From Alicycliphilus denitrificans_A (GTDB lineage: Bacteria; Pseudomonadota; Gammaproteobacteria; Burkholderiales; Burkholderiaceae_C), in NCBI RefSeq assembly GCF_044792555.1, contig NZ_CP126238.1, positions 1,240,001 to 1,304,000 of the forward strand: 64,000 nt of DNA, written 5' to 3'. The position numbers and the translations under genes are program-made. Under the pieces are notes generated by a model that made no database searches, was not told the DNA's origin, and was given only the letters and a program-made list of their open reading frames with translations. Below, one piece after another: positions 24,547 to 32,910 of the stretch (position 1 is the stretch's first letter; every line of letters begins with the position of its first letter).

Positions 24547-25410
24547 CTACCGCGTGCCCAGCGCCTGCGCGTGGTGGCGCAGGTGGTCTTCGATGAAGCT
24601 TTGGATGAAGTAGTAGCCGTGGTCATAGCCCGCATGGCGGCGCAGTATGAGCGGCTGGCCTATGGATGCGCAGGCGGCCTCGAAAAGATGCGGGTGCAGC
24701 TGCTCGGCCAGGAATTTGTCGGCCAGGCCCTGGTCGATGAGGATGCCTGCCGGGTAGGGCGCGGCGGGTTGGTTCTCCATGAGCACCGTGGCATCGTGCG
24801 CGCCCCAGGCCGTGCGGTCGGGGCCAAGATAGCCGGTGAAGGCCTTTTCGCCCCAGGGGCAGCGCGTGGGGGCGCAGATGGGTGCCAAGGCCGACAGGCT
24901 CTTGAAGCGGCCCGGGTGGCGCAGCGCCAGCGTGAGCGCGCCGTGGCCGCCCATGCTGTGGCCGAAGATGCCCAGCCGGCCATCGTCCACGGGCAGGGTG
25001 CTGGCGACGAGGGGCAGCAGCTCCTGCAGCAGGTAGCTTTCCATGCGCCAGTGCGCGGCCCAGGGGGCCTCGGTTGCGTCCAGGTAGAAGCCCGCGCCCA
25101 CGCCGAAGTCCCAGGCATCCGATTCGCCCGGCACGCCCGCGCCGCGCGGGCTGGTGTCGGGGGCGATCAGGGCCAGGCCCAGCTCGGCCGCCTGCTGCTG
25201 CGCGCCGGCCTTGATGGGGAAGGTTTCCTCGGTGCAGGTCAGGCCGGCCAGGTAGAGCAGGGCGGGCACGGCTCCGCCCGCCAGGGCGCGGGGCGGCAGG
25301 TAGACGGAAAACTGCATCGGCAGGCCGATCTCGCGCGATGCATGGCGGTAGAAGCGCTGCTCGCCGCCAAAGCAGGTGTGGCTTGACAGCAGTTCTATGG
25401 CGGTGGACAT
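24547..25410 (-). CDS. fghA: S-formylglutathione hydrolase
   Basis: A 287-aa esterase-D family enzyme that hydrolyses S-formylglutathione to formate and glutathione. Motifs: LLYLAGLTCTEETF (oxyanion region, about 51-64), GHSMGGHGALT (150-160, nucleophile Ser152), late GLADKFLAEQLHP (Asp) and GYDHGYYFIQSFIEDH (His). It lies about 110 bases downstream of the glutathione-dependent formaldehyde dehydrogenase gene on the same strand, so the two enzymes carry out consecutive steps of formaldehyde detoxification. Repeat copy 6 separates them. Confidence 0.95.
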   Translation of the reverse strand: MSTAIELLSSHTCFGGEQRFYRHASREIGLPMQFSVYLPPRALAGGAVPALLYLAGLTCTEETFPIKAGAQQQAAELGLALIAPDTSPRGAGVPGESDAWDFGVGAGFYLDATEAPWAAHWRMESYLLQELLPLVASTLPVDDGRLGIFGHSMGGHGALTLALRHPGRFKSLSALAPICAPTRCPWGEKAFTGYLGPDRTAWGAHDATVLMENQPAAPYPAGILIDQGLADKFLAEQLHPHLFEAACASIGQPLILRRHAGYDHGYYFIQSFIEDHLRHHAQALGTR

Positions 25411-25430
25411 GGGGTTTAAGCTCCTGTTTC

Positions 25431-25516
25431 TATAGTTTCTGGCGCTTGATGGAAAACGATCTCAAGTAGAAAAATACCTGAAATCGTTGATTGGCAAGCG
25501 CTGTGCGCTCTTGTTT
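25431..25516. repeat. Intergenic A+T-rich repeat, copy 6 (long hairpin form)
   Basis: Between adhC and fghA. Outer arms CTGGCGCTTGAT / ATTGGCAAGCGCTG and inner arms AACGATCTCA / TGAAATCGTT are nested inverted repeats around AGTAGAAAAATACC. It has the same CTGGCGCTTGAT arm as copy 7. Lying inside an apparent operon, it may process or attenuate the adhC-fghA transcript. Confidence 0.6.
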
Positions 25517-25519
25517 TCG

Positions 25520-26635
25520 TCAGTCCGCGTAGTGGACCACCGAGCGGATGGACTTGCCCTCGTGCATCAGGTCGAATGCCTGGTTGATGTCCGTGAGGCC
25601 CATGGTGTGGGTCACGAAGGGTTCGAGCTGGATCTTTCCGCGCATCGCGTCTTCCACCATGGCGGGCAGTTCGCTGCGGCCCTTGACGCCGCCGAAGGCC
25701 GTGCCCAGCCACCTGCGGCCGGTGACCAGCTGGAAGGGGCGGGTGCTGATCTCCTGCCCCGCGCCCGCCACGCCGATGATGACCGACTGGCCCCAGCCGC
25801 GGTGCGCGCATTCCAGTGCCGCGCGCATCACGTTGACGTTGCCGATGCACTCGAAGCTGTGGTCCACGCCCCAGCCGGTCATCTCCACGATCACCTGCTG
25901 GATGGGCCGGTCGTTGTCCTTGGGGTTGACGCAGTCGGTGGCGCCGAAGGTGCGCGCCAGGTCGAACTTGGACGGGTTGGTGTCGATGGCGATGATGCGC
26001 CCGGCCTGGGCCAGCTTTGCGCCCTGGATCACGGCCAGGCCGATGCCGCCCAGGCCGAACACGGCCACGGTGTCGCCCGGCTGCACCTTGGCGGTGTTCT
26101 TCACGGCCCCCAGGCCCGTGGTCACGCCGCAGCCCAAGAGGCAGACCTGCTCGGGGTTGGCGTCGGGGCTGATCTTGGCCAGTGACACCTCGGCCACCAC
26201 GGTGTATTCGCTGAAGGTGGAGCAGCCCATGTAGTGGTACACGGGCTGGCCGTTGTAGGAAAAGCGCGTGCTGCCGTCGGGCATCACGCCCTTGCCCTGG
26301 GTGGCGCGCACGGCCACGCACAGGTTGGTCTTGCCGCTTTGGCAGAACAGGCATTCGCCGCACTCGGCGGTGTAGAGCGGAATCACGTGGTCGCCGGGCT
26401 GCACGCTGGTCACGCCTTCGCCGCATTCGACGACGATGCCGGCGCCCTCATGGCCCAGCACGGCGGGGAAGATGCCCTCGGGGTCGTCGCCGGAGAGGGT
26501 GAAGGCGTCGGTGTGGCACACGCCGGTATGGGTGATTCGGATGAGCACCTCGCCCTTTTTCGGGGGCGCGACGTCGAGTTCGACGATCTGCAGGGGCTCT
26601 CCAGCCTTGAAGGCAACGGCGGCGCGGGATTTCAT
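25520..26635 (-). CDS. adhC: S-(hydroxymethyl)glutathione dehydrogenase (class III alcohol dehydrogenase)
   Basis: A 371-aa zinc-dependent dehydrogenase that oxidises S-hydroxymethylglutathione, using NAD(P). Catalytic zinc: GVCHTDAFTLSG and GHEGAGIV; structural zinc: CGECLFCQSGKTNLC. The Rossmann motif is VAVFGLGGIGLAVIQGAK, and GRSELPAMVEDAM is typical of class III. ATG 26633-26635 gives the normal MKSRAAVAFKAGEPL start; the frame is open 28 codons further upstream. It pairs with fghA downstream. Confidence 0.95.
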   Translation of the reverse strand: MKSRAAVAFKAGEPLQIVELDVAPPKKGEVLIRITHTGVCHTDAFTLSGDDPEGIFPAVLGHEGAGIVVECGEGVTSVQPGDHVIPLYTAECGECLFCQSGKTNLCVAVRATQGKGVMPDGSTRFSYNGQPVYHYMGCSTFSEYTVVAEVSLAKISPDANPEQVCLLGCGVTTGLGAVKNTAKVQPGDTVAVFGLGGIGLAVIQGAKLAQAGRIIAIDTNPSKFDLARTFGATDCVNPKDNDRPIQQVIVEMTGWGVDHSFECIGNVNVMRAALECAHRGWGQSVIIGVAGAGQEISTRPFQLVTGRRWLGTAFGGVKGRSELPAMVEDAMRGKIQLEPFVTHTMGLTDINQAFDLMHEGKSIRSVVHYAD

Positions 26636-26721
26636 AGTCAGGGATCCTTGGAAGAACAGGTCAGGAGAAACAAGGGTAGCGGGCAGCGCCGCCATGGTAG
26701 CGATGCCGCCACGCAGCATGG

Positions 26722-26758
26722 AAAAAGCCCGCAGGCAGCAGGTGCATGCGGGCTTTGG
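26722..26758 (-). terminator. Terminator of gltA
   Basis: A perfect 10-bp stem AAAGCCCGCA / TGCGGGCTTT with a 13-base loop; read on the minus strand it is followed by TTTTTCC. It lies 38 bases beyond the gltA stop. On the plus strand the T run is short. Confidence 0.75.
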
Positions 26759-26796
26759 GGCAAAAGCGGCCTGCGCGAAGGCAGGCGCCGGCAGGG

Positions 26797-28092
26797 TCAG
26801 GGCACGTCGCGGCGCGGCGAGCCGGTGAACAGCTGGCGCGGGCGGCCGATCTTGTACTCGGGATCGCCGATCATCTCGTTGAGCTGGGCGATCCAGCCCA
26901 CGGTGCGGGCCAGGGCAAAGATGCCGGTGAACAGGTTCACCGGGATGCCGATGGCGCGCTGCACGATGCCGGAGTAGAAGTCCACGTTCGGGTAGAGCTT
27001 GCGCTGCACGAAGTAGTCGTCCTCCAGGGCGATCTTCTCGAGCTTCTTGGCCAGTGCGAACAGCGGGTCATTCTCCAGGCCCAGCGCGGCCAGCACTTCG
27101 TCGCAGGTTTCCTGCATGAGCTTGGCGCGCGGGTCGTAGTTCTTGTACACGCGGTGGCCGAAGCCCATCAGCTTGACGCCGGAATTCTTGTCCTTGACCT
27201 GCTCCATGAACTCGCCCACCTTGGCCACGCCGCCATTGGCCTGGATCTGTTCGAGCATGTTCAGGCAGGCCTCGTTGGCGCCGCCGTGCGCCGGGCCCCA
27301 CAGGCAGGCCACGCCAGCGGCAATGGCGGCGAACGGGTTCGTGCCCGAGCTGCCGCACAGGCGCACGGTGGAGGTGGAGGCGTTCTGCTCGTGGTCCGCG
27401 TGCAGGATGAAGATGCGGTCCATGGCGCGCTCGATCACCGGGTTGACCACATAGTCCTCGCAGGGCGTGCCGAACATCATGCGCAGGAAGTTGCCGGCGT
27501 AGGACAGATCATTGCGCGGGTACATGTAGGGCTCGCCCTTGCCGTACTTGTAGGCCATGGCCACCAGCGTGGGCATCTTGGAGATCAGGCGGATGGCCGC
27601 GATCTCGCGGTGCTCGGCGTTATGCACGTCGGTGCTGTCGTGGTAGAAGGCCGACATGGCACCCACCAGGCCGGTCAGCACGGCCATGGGGTGGGCGTCG
27701 CGGCGGAAACCACGCAGGAAGAACTGCATCTGCTCGTTCACCATGGTGTGCTTGAGCACCAGCTTGTGGAAGTCGGTGCGCTGGCTCTCGCTGGGCAGGT
27801 CACCCTTGAGCAGCAGGTAGCAGGTATCGAGGTAGTCGCACTTGGTGGCCAGTTGCTCGATAGGGTAGCCGCGGTACAGCAACTCGCCCTTGTCGCCGTC
27901 GATGTAGGTGATGTCCGACTGGCAGGAGGCGGTGGACAGGAAGCCAGGGTCATAGGTGAACATGCCCGTCTGGCCATACAGCTTGCGGATGTCGATCACA
28001 TCCGGGCCGATGCTGCCCTGGTACACGGGAAGATCTATGCTCGGGCTGCCGTTGCTGAACGAGAGCGTCGCTTTGTTGTCTGCCAGTTTCAT
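26797..28092 (-). CDS. gltA: Citrate synthase (type II, hexameric)
   Basis: A 431-aa citrate synthase, condensing acetyl-CoA and oxaloacetate. Visible active-site segments: GPAHGGANEACLNML (His), GFGHRVYKNYDPRA (second His) and PNVDFYSGIVQRAIGIP (catalytic Asp). The N-terminal beta-domain (about 1-50, with YDPGFLSTASCQSDITYIDGD) is that of the NADH-sensitive type II enzymes of Gram-negative bacteria. It ends the sdhCDAB-sdhE-gltA run, starting 36 bases after sdhE. Confidence 0.96.
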   Translation of the reverse strand: MKLADNKATLSFSNGSPSIDLPVYQGSIGPDVIDIRKLYGQTGMFTYDPGFLSTASCQSDITYIDGDKGELLYRGYPIEQLATKCDYLDTCYLLLKGDLPSESQRTDFHKLVLKHTMVNEQMQFFLRGFRRDAHPMAVLTGLVGAMSAFYHDSTDVHNAEHREIAAIRLISKMPTLVAMAYKYGKGEPYMYPRNDLSYAGNFLRMMFGTPCEDYVVNPVIERAMDRIFILHADHEQNASTSTVRLCGSSGTNPFAAIAAGVACLWGPAHGGANEACLNMLEQIQANGGVAKVGEFMEQVKDKNSGVKLMGFGHRVYKNYDPRAKLMQETCDEVLAALGLENDPLFALAKKLEKIALEDDYFVQRKLYPNVDFYSGIVQRAIGIPVNLFTGIFALARTVGWIAQLNEMIGDPEYKIGRPRQLFTGSPRRDVP

Positions 28093-28128
28093 TTCCAGTT
28101 TCCTTCAGTGGTTTGGCCTGTTGGGGGG

Positions 28129-28401
28129 CTATGCGCGTTGGCGCAACTGCTCCAGCACTTCCTTGACTTCCTCGGTATCGGTCTCGCCTTGCGGTTCCTT
28201 GCGGCGCAGCAGCAGGTCCAGCAGGTCGTTGTCCGACAAGTCCATCAATATCGTCAGTCCCCGCGCCTGACGCGTGGTCAGGCGCGAGCCATGGTTGGCG
28301 AAAAAACGCTCGAGAAACAGGTCGTTCTCGACCAACCCGCGGCGGCAGCGCCAGTGCAGGATGGCCACTTCGCGCTCGTCGAGCAGCATTTCGTCGGCCA
28401 T
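28129..28401 (-). CDS. sdhE: SdhE, FAD assembly factor of succinate dehydrogenase
   Basis: A 90-aa SdhE/YgfY/Sdh5 protein that promotes covalent flavinylation of SdhA. The RGxxE motif is RRGLVENDLFLERF near residues 20-33 and LLDLLLRRKEP follows in the C-terminal helices. Located between sdhB and gltA, exactly where it would be expected. ATG 28399-28401 is used; a GTG at 28416 would add five residues and overlap sdhB. Confidence 0.9.
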   Translation of the reverse strand: MADEMLLDEREVAILHWRCRRGLVENDLFLERFFANHGSRLTTRQARGLTILMDLSDNDLLDLLLRRKEPQGETDTEEVKEVLEQLRQRA

Positions 28402-28405
28402 GGTC

Positions 28406-29110
28406 TTAGATGGCACGGCGTGCCATCAACTCCTTGATCTTGCCAATGGCGCGCGTCGGGTTCAGGCCCTTGGGGCACACGTCCACGCAGTTCATGATCG
28501 AGTGGCAGCGGAAGAGGCGGTAGGGATCTTCCAGGTTGTCCAGGCGCTCGCCCGTGGCCGTGTCACGGCTGTCGGCGATGAAGCGGTAGGCCTGCAACAG
28601 GCCTGCGGGACCGACGAACTTGTCCGGGTTCCACCAGAAGCTGGGGCAGGCGGTGGAGCAGCTGGCGCACAGGATGCATTCGTACAGGCCGTCGAGCTCC
28701 TCGCGCTCCTCGGGCGACTGCAGGCGCTCCTTGTCGGCCGTGGCGTAGATCTCGCTTTGCAGATAGGGCTTGATCGAGTGGTATTGCTTGAAGAACTGCG
28801 TCATGTCCACGATCAGGTCGCGGATCACCGGCAGGCCGGGCAGGGGCTTCAAGACGATGTCGCCCTTGAGCGTGTTCATGTTGGTCAGACACGCCAGGCC
28901 GTTCTTGCCGTTGATGTTCATGGCGTCGGAGCCACAGACGCCTTCGCGGCAGGAGCGGCGATACGACAGCGAGGGATCTTGCTCCTTGAGCTTGAGCAGG
29001 GCATCCAGCAGCATGCGTTCGTGGCCGTCGAGCTCGACCTCCACGGTCTGCATATAGGGCTTGGTGTCCTTGTCCGGGTCGTAGCGGTAGATCTTGAAGG
29101 TGCGTTTCAT
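28406..29110 (-). CDS. sdhB: Succinate dehydrogenase iron-sulfur subunit
   Basis: A 234-aa subunit of complex II carrying three Fe-S clusters. 2Fe-2S ligands: SCREGVCGSDAMNINGKNGLAC; 4Fe-4S and 3Fe-4S ligands: CILCASCSTACPSFWWN and FRCHSIMNCVDVCPKGLNP. It passes electrons from SdhA to ubiquinone in the SdhCD membrane anchor. Start MKRTFKIYRYDPD, ATG 29108-29110, 29 bases after sdhA. Confidence 0.96.
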   Translation of the reverse strand: MKRTFKIYRYDPDKDTKPYMQTVEVELDGHERMLLDALLKLKEQDPSLSYRRSCREGVCGSDAMNINGKNGLACLTNMNTLKGDIVLKPLPGLPVIRDLIVDMTQFFKQYHSIKPYLQSEIYATADKERLQSPEEREELDGLYECILCASCSTACPSFWWNPDKFVGPAGLLQAYRFIADSRDTATGERLDNLEDPYRLFRCHSIMNCVDVCPKGLNPTRAIGKIKELMARRAI

Positions 29111-29139
29111 GGGTGTTTCTCTCGTGGGCGGCGGCTGGT

Positions 29140-30945
29140 TTAGAACGTGCGAACCTTCGGGGGGATGCTGTCCACCGTCAGCGGCTTCATGTTCACGGGC
29201 TTGTAGCTCAGGCTGTTGGTGGCGCTGTGCCACAGCGTGTGCTTGAGCCATTCCTTGTCGTTGCGGCCGAGCGGGCACTCGGGGTGATCGGCCGGATGCT
29301 CGTAGTCGTACACCGTGTGTGCGCCACGGCATTCGGTACGTGCCGCGGCCGACACCATGGTGGCCTGAGCGACCTCGATCAGGTTGTCCACCTCCAGCGC
29401 CTCCATGCGCGCGGTGTTCCAGACCTTGGACTTGTCCTTCAGGGTGACGGAGCCCACGCGCCCGCGCAGGGCATTGATCTTCACCACGCCTTCGTCCATG
29501 CCCTTTTGCGTGCGGAACACGCCGGCATGCTGCTGCATCGTCTGGCGAATCTCGTTCGCAATGTCCTGGGCGTAGGTGCCTGCGGTGGAGTCCTGCAATT
29601 GATTCAGGCGCGCCAGGGTGCGATCGGAGCCGTCGGCAGGTACGGGCTGGTGCGAGCCATAGCCTGCGACAAAGCTCACGATGTGCTTGCCGGCGGACTT
29701 GCCGAACACCAGCAGGTCCAGCAGCGAGTTCGTGCCCAGGCGATTGGCGCCGTGCACCGACACGGCGGCGCATTCGCCCACGGCGTACAGGCCCTTGACG
29801 ATGTTGTTCCGCTCGCCGTCCCAGACCACGACCTGGCCGTGGATGTTGGTCGGGATGCCGCCCATCTGGTAGTGGATGGTGGGCACCACGGGGATGGGTT
29901 CCTTGGTGATGTCGACGTTGGCGAAGTTGTGGCCGATCTCTTCCACCGAGGGTAGGCGCTTCCTGATGGTGTCTGCGCCCAGGTGGTCGAGCTTCATCAG
30001 GATGTAGTCCTTGTTCGGGCCGCAGCCACGGCCTTCCTTGATCTCCTGATCCATGGAGCGCGAGACGAAGTCGCGCGGCGCCAGATCCTTCAAGGTGGGC
30101 GCGTAGCGCTCCATGAAGCGTTCGCCGTTGCTATTCAAAAGAATAGCGCCCTCGCCACGGCAGCCCTCGGTCAGCAGCACGCCGGCGCCGGCCACGCCGG
30201 TGGGGTGGAACTGCCAGAATTCCAGATCCTGCAGCGGAATGCCGGCGCGCGCCGCCATGCCCAGGCCGTCGCCGGTGTTGATGAAAGCGTTGGTGGAAGC
30301 GGCAAAGATGCGGCCCGCGCCACCCGTGGCCAGCAGCACGGCCTTGGCGTGCAGCTCGTACAGGTCGCCGGTTTCCAGTTCCAGGGCGGTGACGCCGACC
30401 ACGTCGCCGCCTTCGTTGCGGATCAGGTCCAGCGCCATCCATTCGACGAAGAAATTCGTCTTCGACTCGACGTTCTTCTGGTACAGCGTGTGCAGCATGG
30501 CGTGGCCGGTGCGGTCGGCCGCGGCGCAGGCGCGTTGCACGGGCTTTTCGCCATAGTTGGCGGTGTGGCCGCCGAACGGACGCTGGTAGATGGTGCCGTC
30601 GGCGTTGCGGTCAAACGGCATGCCGAAATGCTCCAGCTCGATCACCACATTCGGTGCCTCGCGGCACATGAATTCGACTGCGTCCTGGTCGGACAGCCAG
30701 TCGCCACCCTTGATGGTGTCGTAGAAGTGGTAATGCCAGTTGTCCTCGCTCATATTGCCCAGCGATGCGGATACGCCTCCCTGGGCCGCCACGGTGTGCG
30801 AGCGGGTGGGGAAGACCTTGGACAGGCAGGCCACGGAGAGGCCGGCGCGGGACAGTTCGAGGGAGGCGCGCATGCCGGAGCCGCCGGCCCCGACGATGAC
30901 CACGTCAAATTTGCGCTTGGTGATATTCGCTTTGGTATAGCTCAT
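29140..30945 (-). CDS. sdhA: Succinate dehydrogenase flavoprotein subunit
   Basis: A 601-aa FAD-containing catalytic subunit oxidising succinate to fumarate. GAGGSGMRASLELSRAGL is the FAD-binding Rossmann motif, FPTRSHTVAAQGG includes the His that carries covalent FAD, and HGANRLGTNSLLDLLVFG and GGIPTN are conserved catalytic/dinucleotide segments. Full length for the family. The codons for ILLNSNGER contain the perfect palindrome GCTATTC-N4-GAATAGC at 30131-30148, A+T-rich against its surroundings. Confidence 0.97.
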   Translation of the reverse strand: MSYTKANITKRKFDVVIVGAGGSGMRASLELSRAGLSVACLSKVFPTRSHTVAAQGGVSASLGNMSEDNWHYHFYDTIKGGDWLSDQDAVEFMCREAPNVVIELEHFGMPFDRNADGTIYQRPFGGHTANYGEKPVQRACAAADRTGHAMLHTLYQKNVESKTNFFVEWMALDLIRNEGGDVVGVTALELETGDLYELHAKAVLLATGGAGRIFAASTNAFINTGDGLGMAARAGIPLQDLEFWQFHPTGVAGAGVLLTEGCRGEGAILLNSNGERFMERYAPTLKDLAPRDFVSRSMDQEIKEGRGCGPNKDYILMKLDHLGADTIRKRLPSVEEIGHNFANVDITKEPIPVVPTIHYQMGGIPTNIHGQVVVWDGERNNIVKGLYAVGECAAVSVHGANRLGTNSLLDLLVFGKSAGKHIVSFVAGYGSHQPVPADGSDRTLARLNQLQDSTAGTYAQDIANEIRQTMQQHAGVFRTQKGMDEGVVKINALRGRVGSVTLKDKSKVWNTARMEALEVDNLIEVAQATMVSAAARTECRGAHTVYDYEHPADHPECPLGRNDKEWLKHTLWHSATNSLSYKPVNMKPLTVDSIPPKVRTF

Positions 30946-30967
30946 TGTGTTCTTTCAATCGCGGGGG

Positions 30968-31333
30968 TCACAGACGCCACAGGACCTGCAGGGCCCAGCC
31001 GGTGCAGCCGACCAGCCAGACGATGGTGAAGGTCTGCAGCAGCAGGCGCAGACCGTCGGGACGGGCATAGTCCATCCACACGTTGCGCACGCCCACCCAG
31101 GCATGCCAGGCCAGCGAGACGATCAGGGAGAAGGTGAGGAACTTCATCCACTGGGCGGCAAAGATGCCGGCCCACAGGTCGTAGCCGATGGGGCCCTTGC
31201 TGAAGATCACTTGTGCCAGCAGGCACACGGTGAACAGGACGATGACGATGCCGGTCAGGCGCTGAACCAGCCAGTCGCGCACGCCGTAATGGGCACCGGC
31301 CACGGTGCGTTTGGAGCCGTAGGTCACGGACAT
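30968..31333 (-). CDS. sdhD: Succinate dehydrogenase membrane anchor, small subunit SdhD
   Basis: A 121-aa protein with three hydrophobic segments (about 26-46, 58-82, 92-115). The first contains the WLVQRLTGIVIVLFT ubiquinone/haem region, and LIVSLAWHAWVGVRNVWMDY supplies the axial haem b His. It forms the membrane anchor with SdhC. Starts 24 bases after sdhC. Confidence 0.93.
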   Translation of the reverse strand: MSVTYGSKRTVAGAHYGVRDWLVQRLTGIVIVLFTVCLLAQVIFSKGPIGYDLWAGIFAAQWMKFLTFSLIVSLAWHAWVGVRNVWMDYARPDGLRLLLQTFTIVWLVGCTGWALQVLWRL

Positions 31334-31357
31334 GGTGTTTTCCTTTTCTCTCGAAGA

Positions 31358-31792
31358 TCAGTACAGGCCAAACAGCTTGGCGCCCAGGACCAGCGTCAGG
31401 CCGATGCTGAGCACCAGCGTGAAGACGGCGGAGCGGCGGCCCGTGTCCTTGTTCACGGCGCTGTGGTCGATGTCCATCCACAGGTGGCGCAGGCCGGCGA
31501 TCAGGTGGTGCAGATAGGCCCAGATCAGGGCCAGCGTCACCAGCTTGATGAGCCAGCCGGGCACGAAGCCCAGGCCCGCAGTGAAGGCGGCGGCGAAGCG
31601 GCCGAATGAGATCTCCGAGGACACAGAGGTGTCGAACATCCAGATGACCAGGGGCAGCAGCAGGAACATGAGCATGCCGCTGGCGCGATGCAGGATCGAG
31701 ACCCAGCCAGCCAGCGGCAGGCGGTAGGTCCTGACGTCATGGAAGATGTTGATGTTCCGGTACTCGGGTCGTTTCTTGGCGTGCTCTGTCAT
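31358..31792 (-). CDS. sdhC: Succinate dehydrogenase cytochrome b556 subunit SdhC
   Basis: A 144-aa membrane protein with three hydrophobic segments. PLAGWVSILHRASGMLMFL carries the conserved S-x3-R quinone-site motif; YLHHLIAGLRHLWMD has the haem b His. First gene of the sdhCDAB-sdhE-gltA operon, transcribed away from the GntR gene's end. An inverted repeat precedes it (see 31816-31869). Confidence 0.95.
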   Translation of the reverse strand: MTEHAKKRPEYRNINIFHDVRTYRLPLAGWVSILHRASGMLMFLLLPLVIWMFDTSVSSEISFGRFAAAFTAGLGFVPGWLIKLVTLALIWAYLHHLIAGLRHLWMDIDHSAVNKDTGRRSAVFTLVLSIGLTLVLGAKLFGLY

Positions 31793-31815
31793 GGCGTTGT
31801 GCTTTCGTGGATGTA

Positions 31816-31869
31816 ACTGCGTTGTAATTGCATGAAGGCGGACAACCTAAAATTCTATTGCAACGCAGT
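31816..31869. promoter_or_regulatory. Wide inverted repeat in the sdhC upstream region
   Basis: ACTGCGTTGTAA (31816-31827) and TTGCAACGCAGT (31858-31869) are inverted copies with 11 of 12 matches, 42 bases centre to centre, that is four turns of the helix on the same face. They bracket an A+T-rich stretch (CTAAAATTCTAT) where the sdh promoter is expected. Likely operators for a looping or tandemly bound regulator; the nearby GntR protein is a candidate. Confidence 0.45.
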
Positions 31870-31928
31870 ACAAAGGTTTTGCGGTGACTGCGTATTCATG
31901 GCGTTTGCGTTCGGAAGTTGGCTGTGTG

Positions 31929-32720
31929 TCAGCTGAGTTTGTTGTGGTAGTGATGCGTGTCCGTGCGGTACAGGCCGCGGCGCAACTCCATGGGGACGTC
32001 GTTGTAGGTGTAGGCCAGCCGCTCTACGCTGAGCAGGGGGGTGCCGGGTGTCACGTTCAGCCACTGCGCCTGGGTCTCGTCGGGCAGCACGGCGCGTATC
32101 TTCTCCTCGGCGCGCACCATGCGCACGCCAAAGTCGAGCTCGAACATGGCATAGGTGGGGCCCTGGTAGTGGGCCATCTGCTCGGCCGTCAGGCCCCTGA
32201 AGGGCTGGTTGGGCAGCCAGATGTCCTCCAGGATGGTGGGCACTCCCACAAAAGACAGGATACGTTTGATCTGGATCACAGAGTCGCCCGCGCGCAGCGC
32301 AAGGCTGCGGGCCACCTCGGCGCTGGCGCGCAGCCGGCGGCACTCCAGAATGGTGCGCTGCGCGGGGCCTTCCACGCGTGCGTCGCCCGAATCGGGCAGT
32401 AGCTTCAAGAAGCGATACTGCACCTGGCGTTCGGCATGGGTGGATACAAAAGTCCCCTTGCCCTGGCGGCGCGTCACCAGGTTCTCGGCCGCCAGCTCGT
32501 CAATGGCCTTGCGCACCGTGCCCTGGCTCACGCGAAAGCGCGCCGCCAGTTCGATTTCGCTGGGAATGGCCTCGCCGGGCTTCCATTCGCCGTGCTGCAG
32601 GCTGTGCAGGATCAGGCCCTTGATCTGTTGGTACAGGGGGCTGAAGGCGGGCGTGGCTACTCCCGTGCCGCCGTTTGCGGGCGGTGTGCCTTCGGTGCTT
32701 GGCGGAGGCAGGGACGACAT
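31929..32720 (-). CDS. GntR/HutC-family transcriptional regulator
   Basis: A 263-aa regulator with a Pro/Gly-rich N-terminus (1-28), a GntR winged helix-turn-helix (about 30-100: PLYQQIKGLILHSLQHGEWKPGEAIPSEIELAARFRVSQGTVRKAIDELAAENLV) and a UTRA effector domain of HutC type (about 110-255: RILSFVGVPTILEDIWLP, PLLSVERLAYTYNDVPMELRRGLYRTD). It sits between the sdh operon and the divergent mdh gene, so it is a good candidate for a TCA-cycle regulator. The ligand is unknown. Start ATG 32718-32720. Confidence 0.9.
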   Translation of the reverse strand: MSSLPPPSTEGTPPANGGTGVATPAFSPLYQQIKGLILHSLQHGEWKPGEAIPSEIELAARFRVSQGTVRKAIDELAAENLVTRRQGKGTFVSTHAERQVQYRFLKLLPDSGDARVEGPAQRTILECRRLRASAEVARSLALRAGDSVIQIKRILSFVGVPTILEDIWLPNQPFRGLTAEQMAHYQGPTYAMFELDFGVRMVRAEEKIRAVLPDETQAQWLNVTPGTPLLSVERLAYTYNDVPMELRRGLYRTDTHHYHNKLS

Positions 32721-32762
32721 GGTGCTTGGGGGTGGGTTCTGCGTTTTCGAGGGGTAATCATA

Positions 32763-32815
32763 TCTTATATAAGACATAAGACAAATTGACCCTGTGTCCG
32801 AATCGGCAGTAAAAT
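32763..32815 (+). promoter_or_regulatory. mdh promoter with adjacent operator palindrome
   Basis: TTGACC at 32786-32791 and TAAAAT at 32810-32815, spaced by 18 bases, form a good sigma-70 promoter reading to mdh (ATG 32911). Directly upstream, TCTTATATAAGA (32763-32774) is a perfect 12-bp palindrome, overlapped by two tandem ATAAGAC units (32769-32775 and 32776-32782). The palindrome also lies 43 bases in front of the divergent GntR gene, so the GntR protein could bind there and control both genes. Confidence 0.6.
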
Positions 32816-32910
32816 TAACGGCTGTTTGCGAGGCTCGGGCTGCTGATTTCTGGCGCTGGTGCGGCCTTGTACCAACACCTTTTTTGTCACTTCCTTTCTG
32901 GAGTTTTCTC

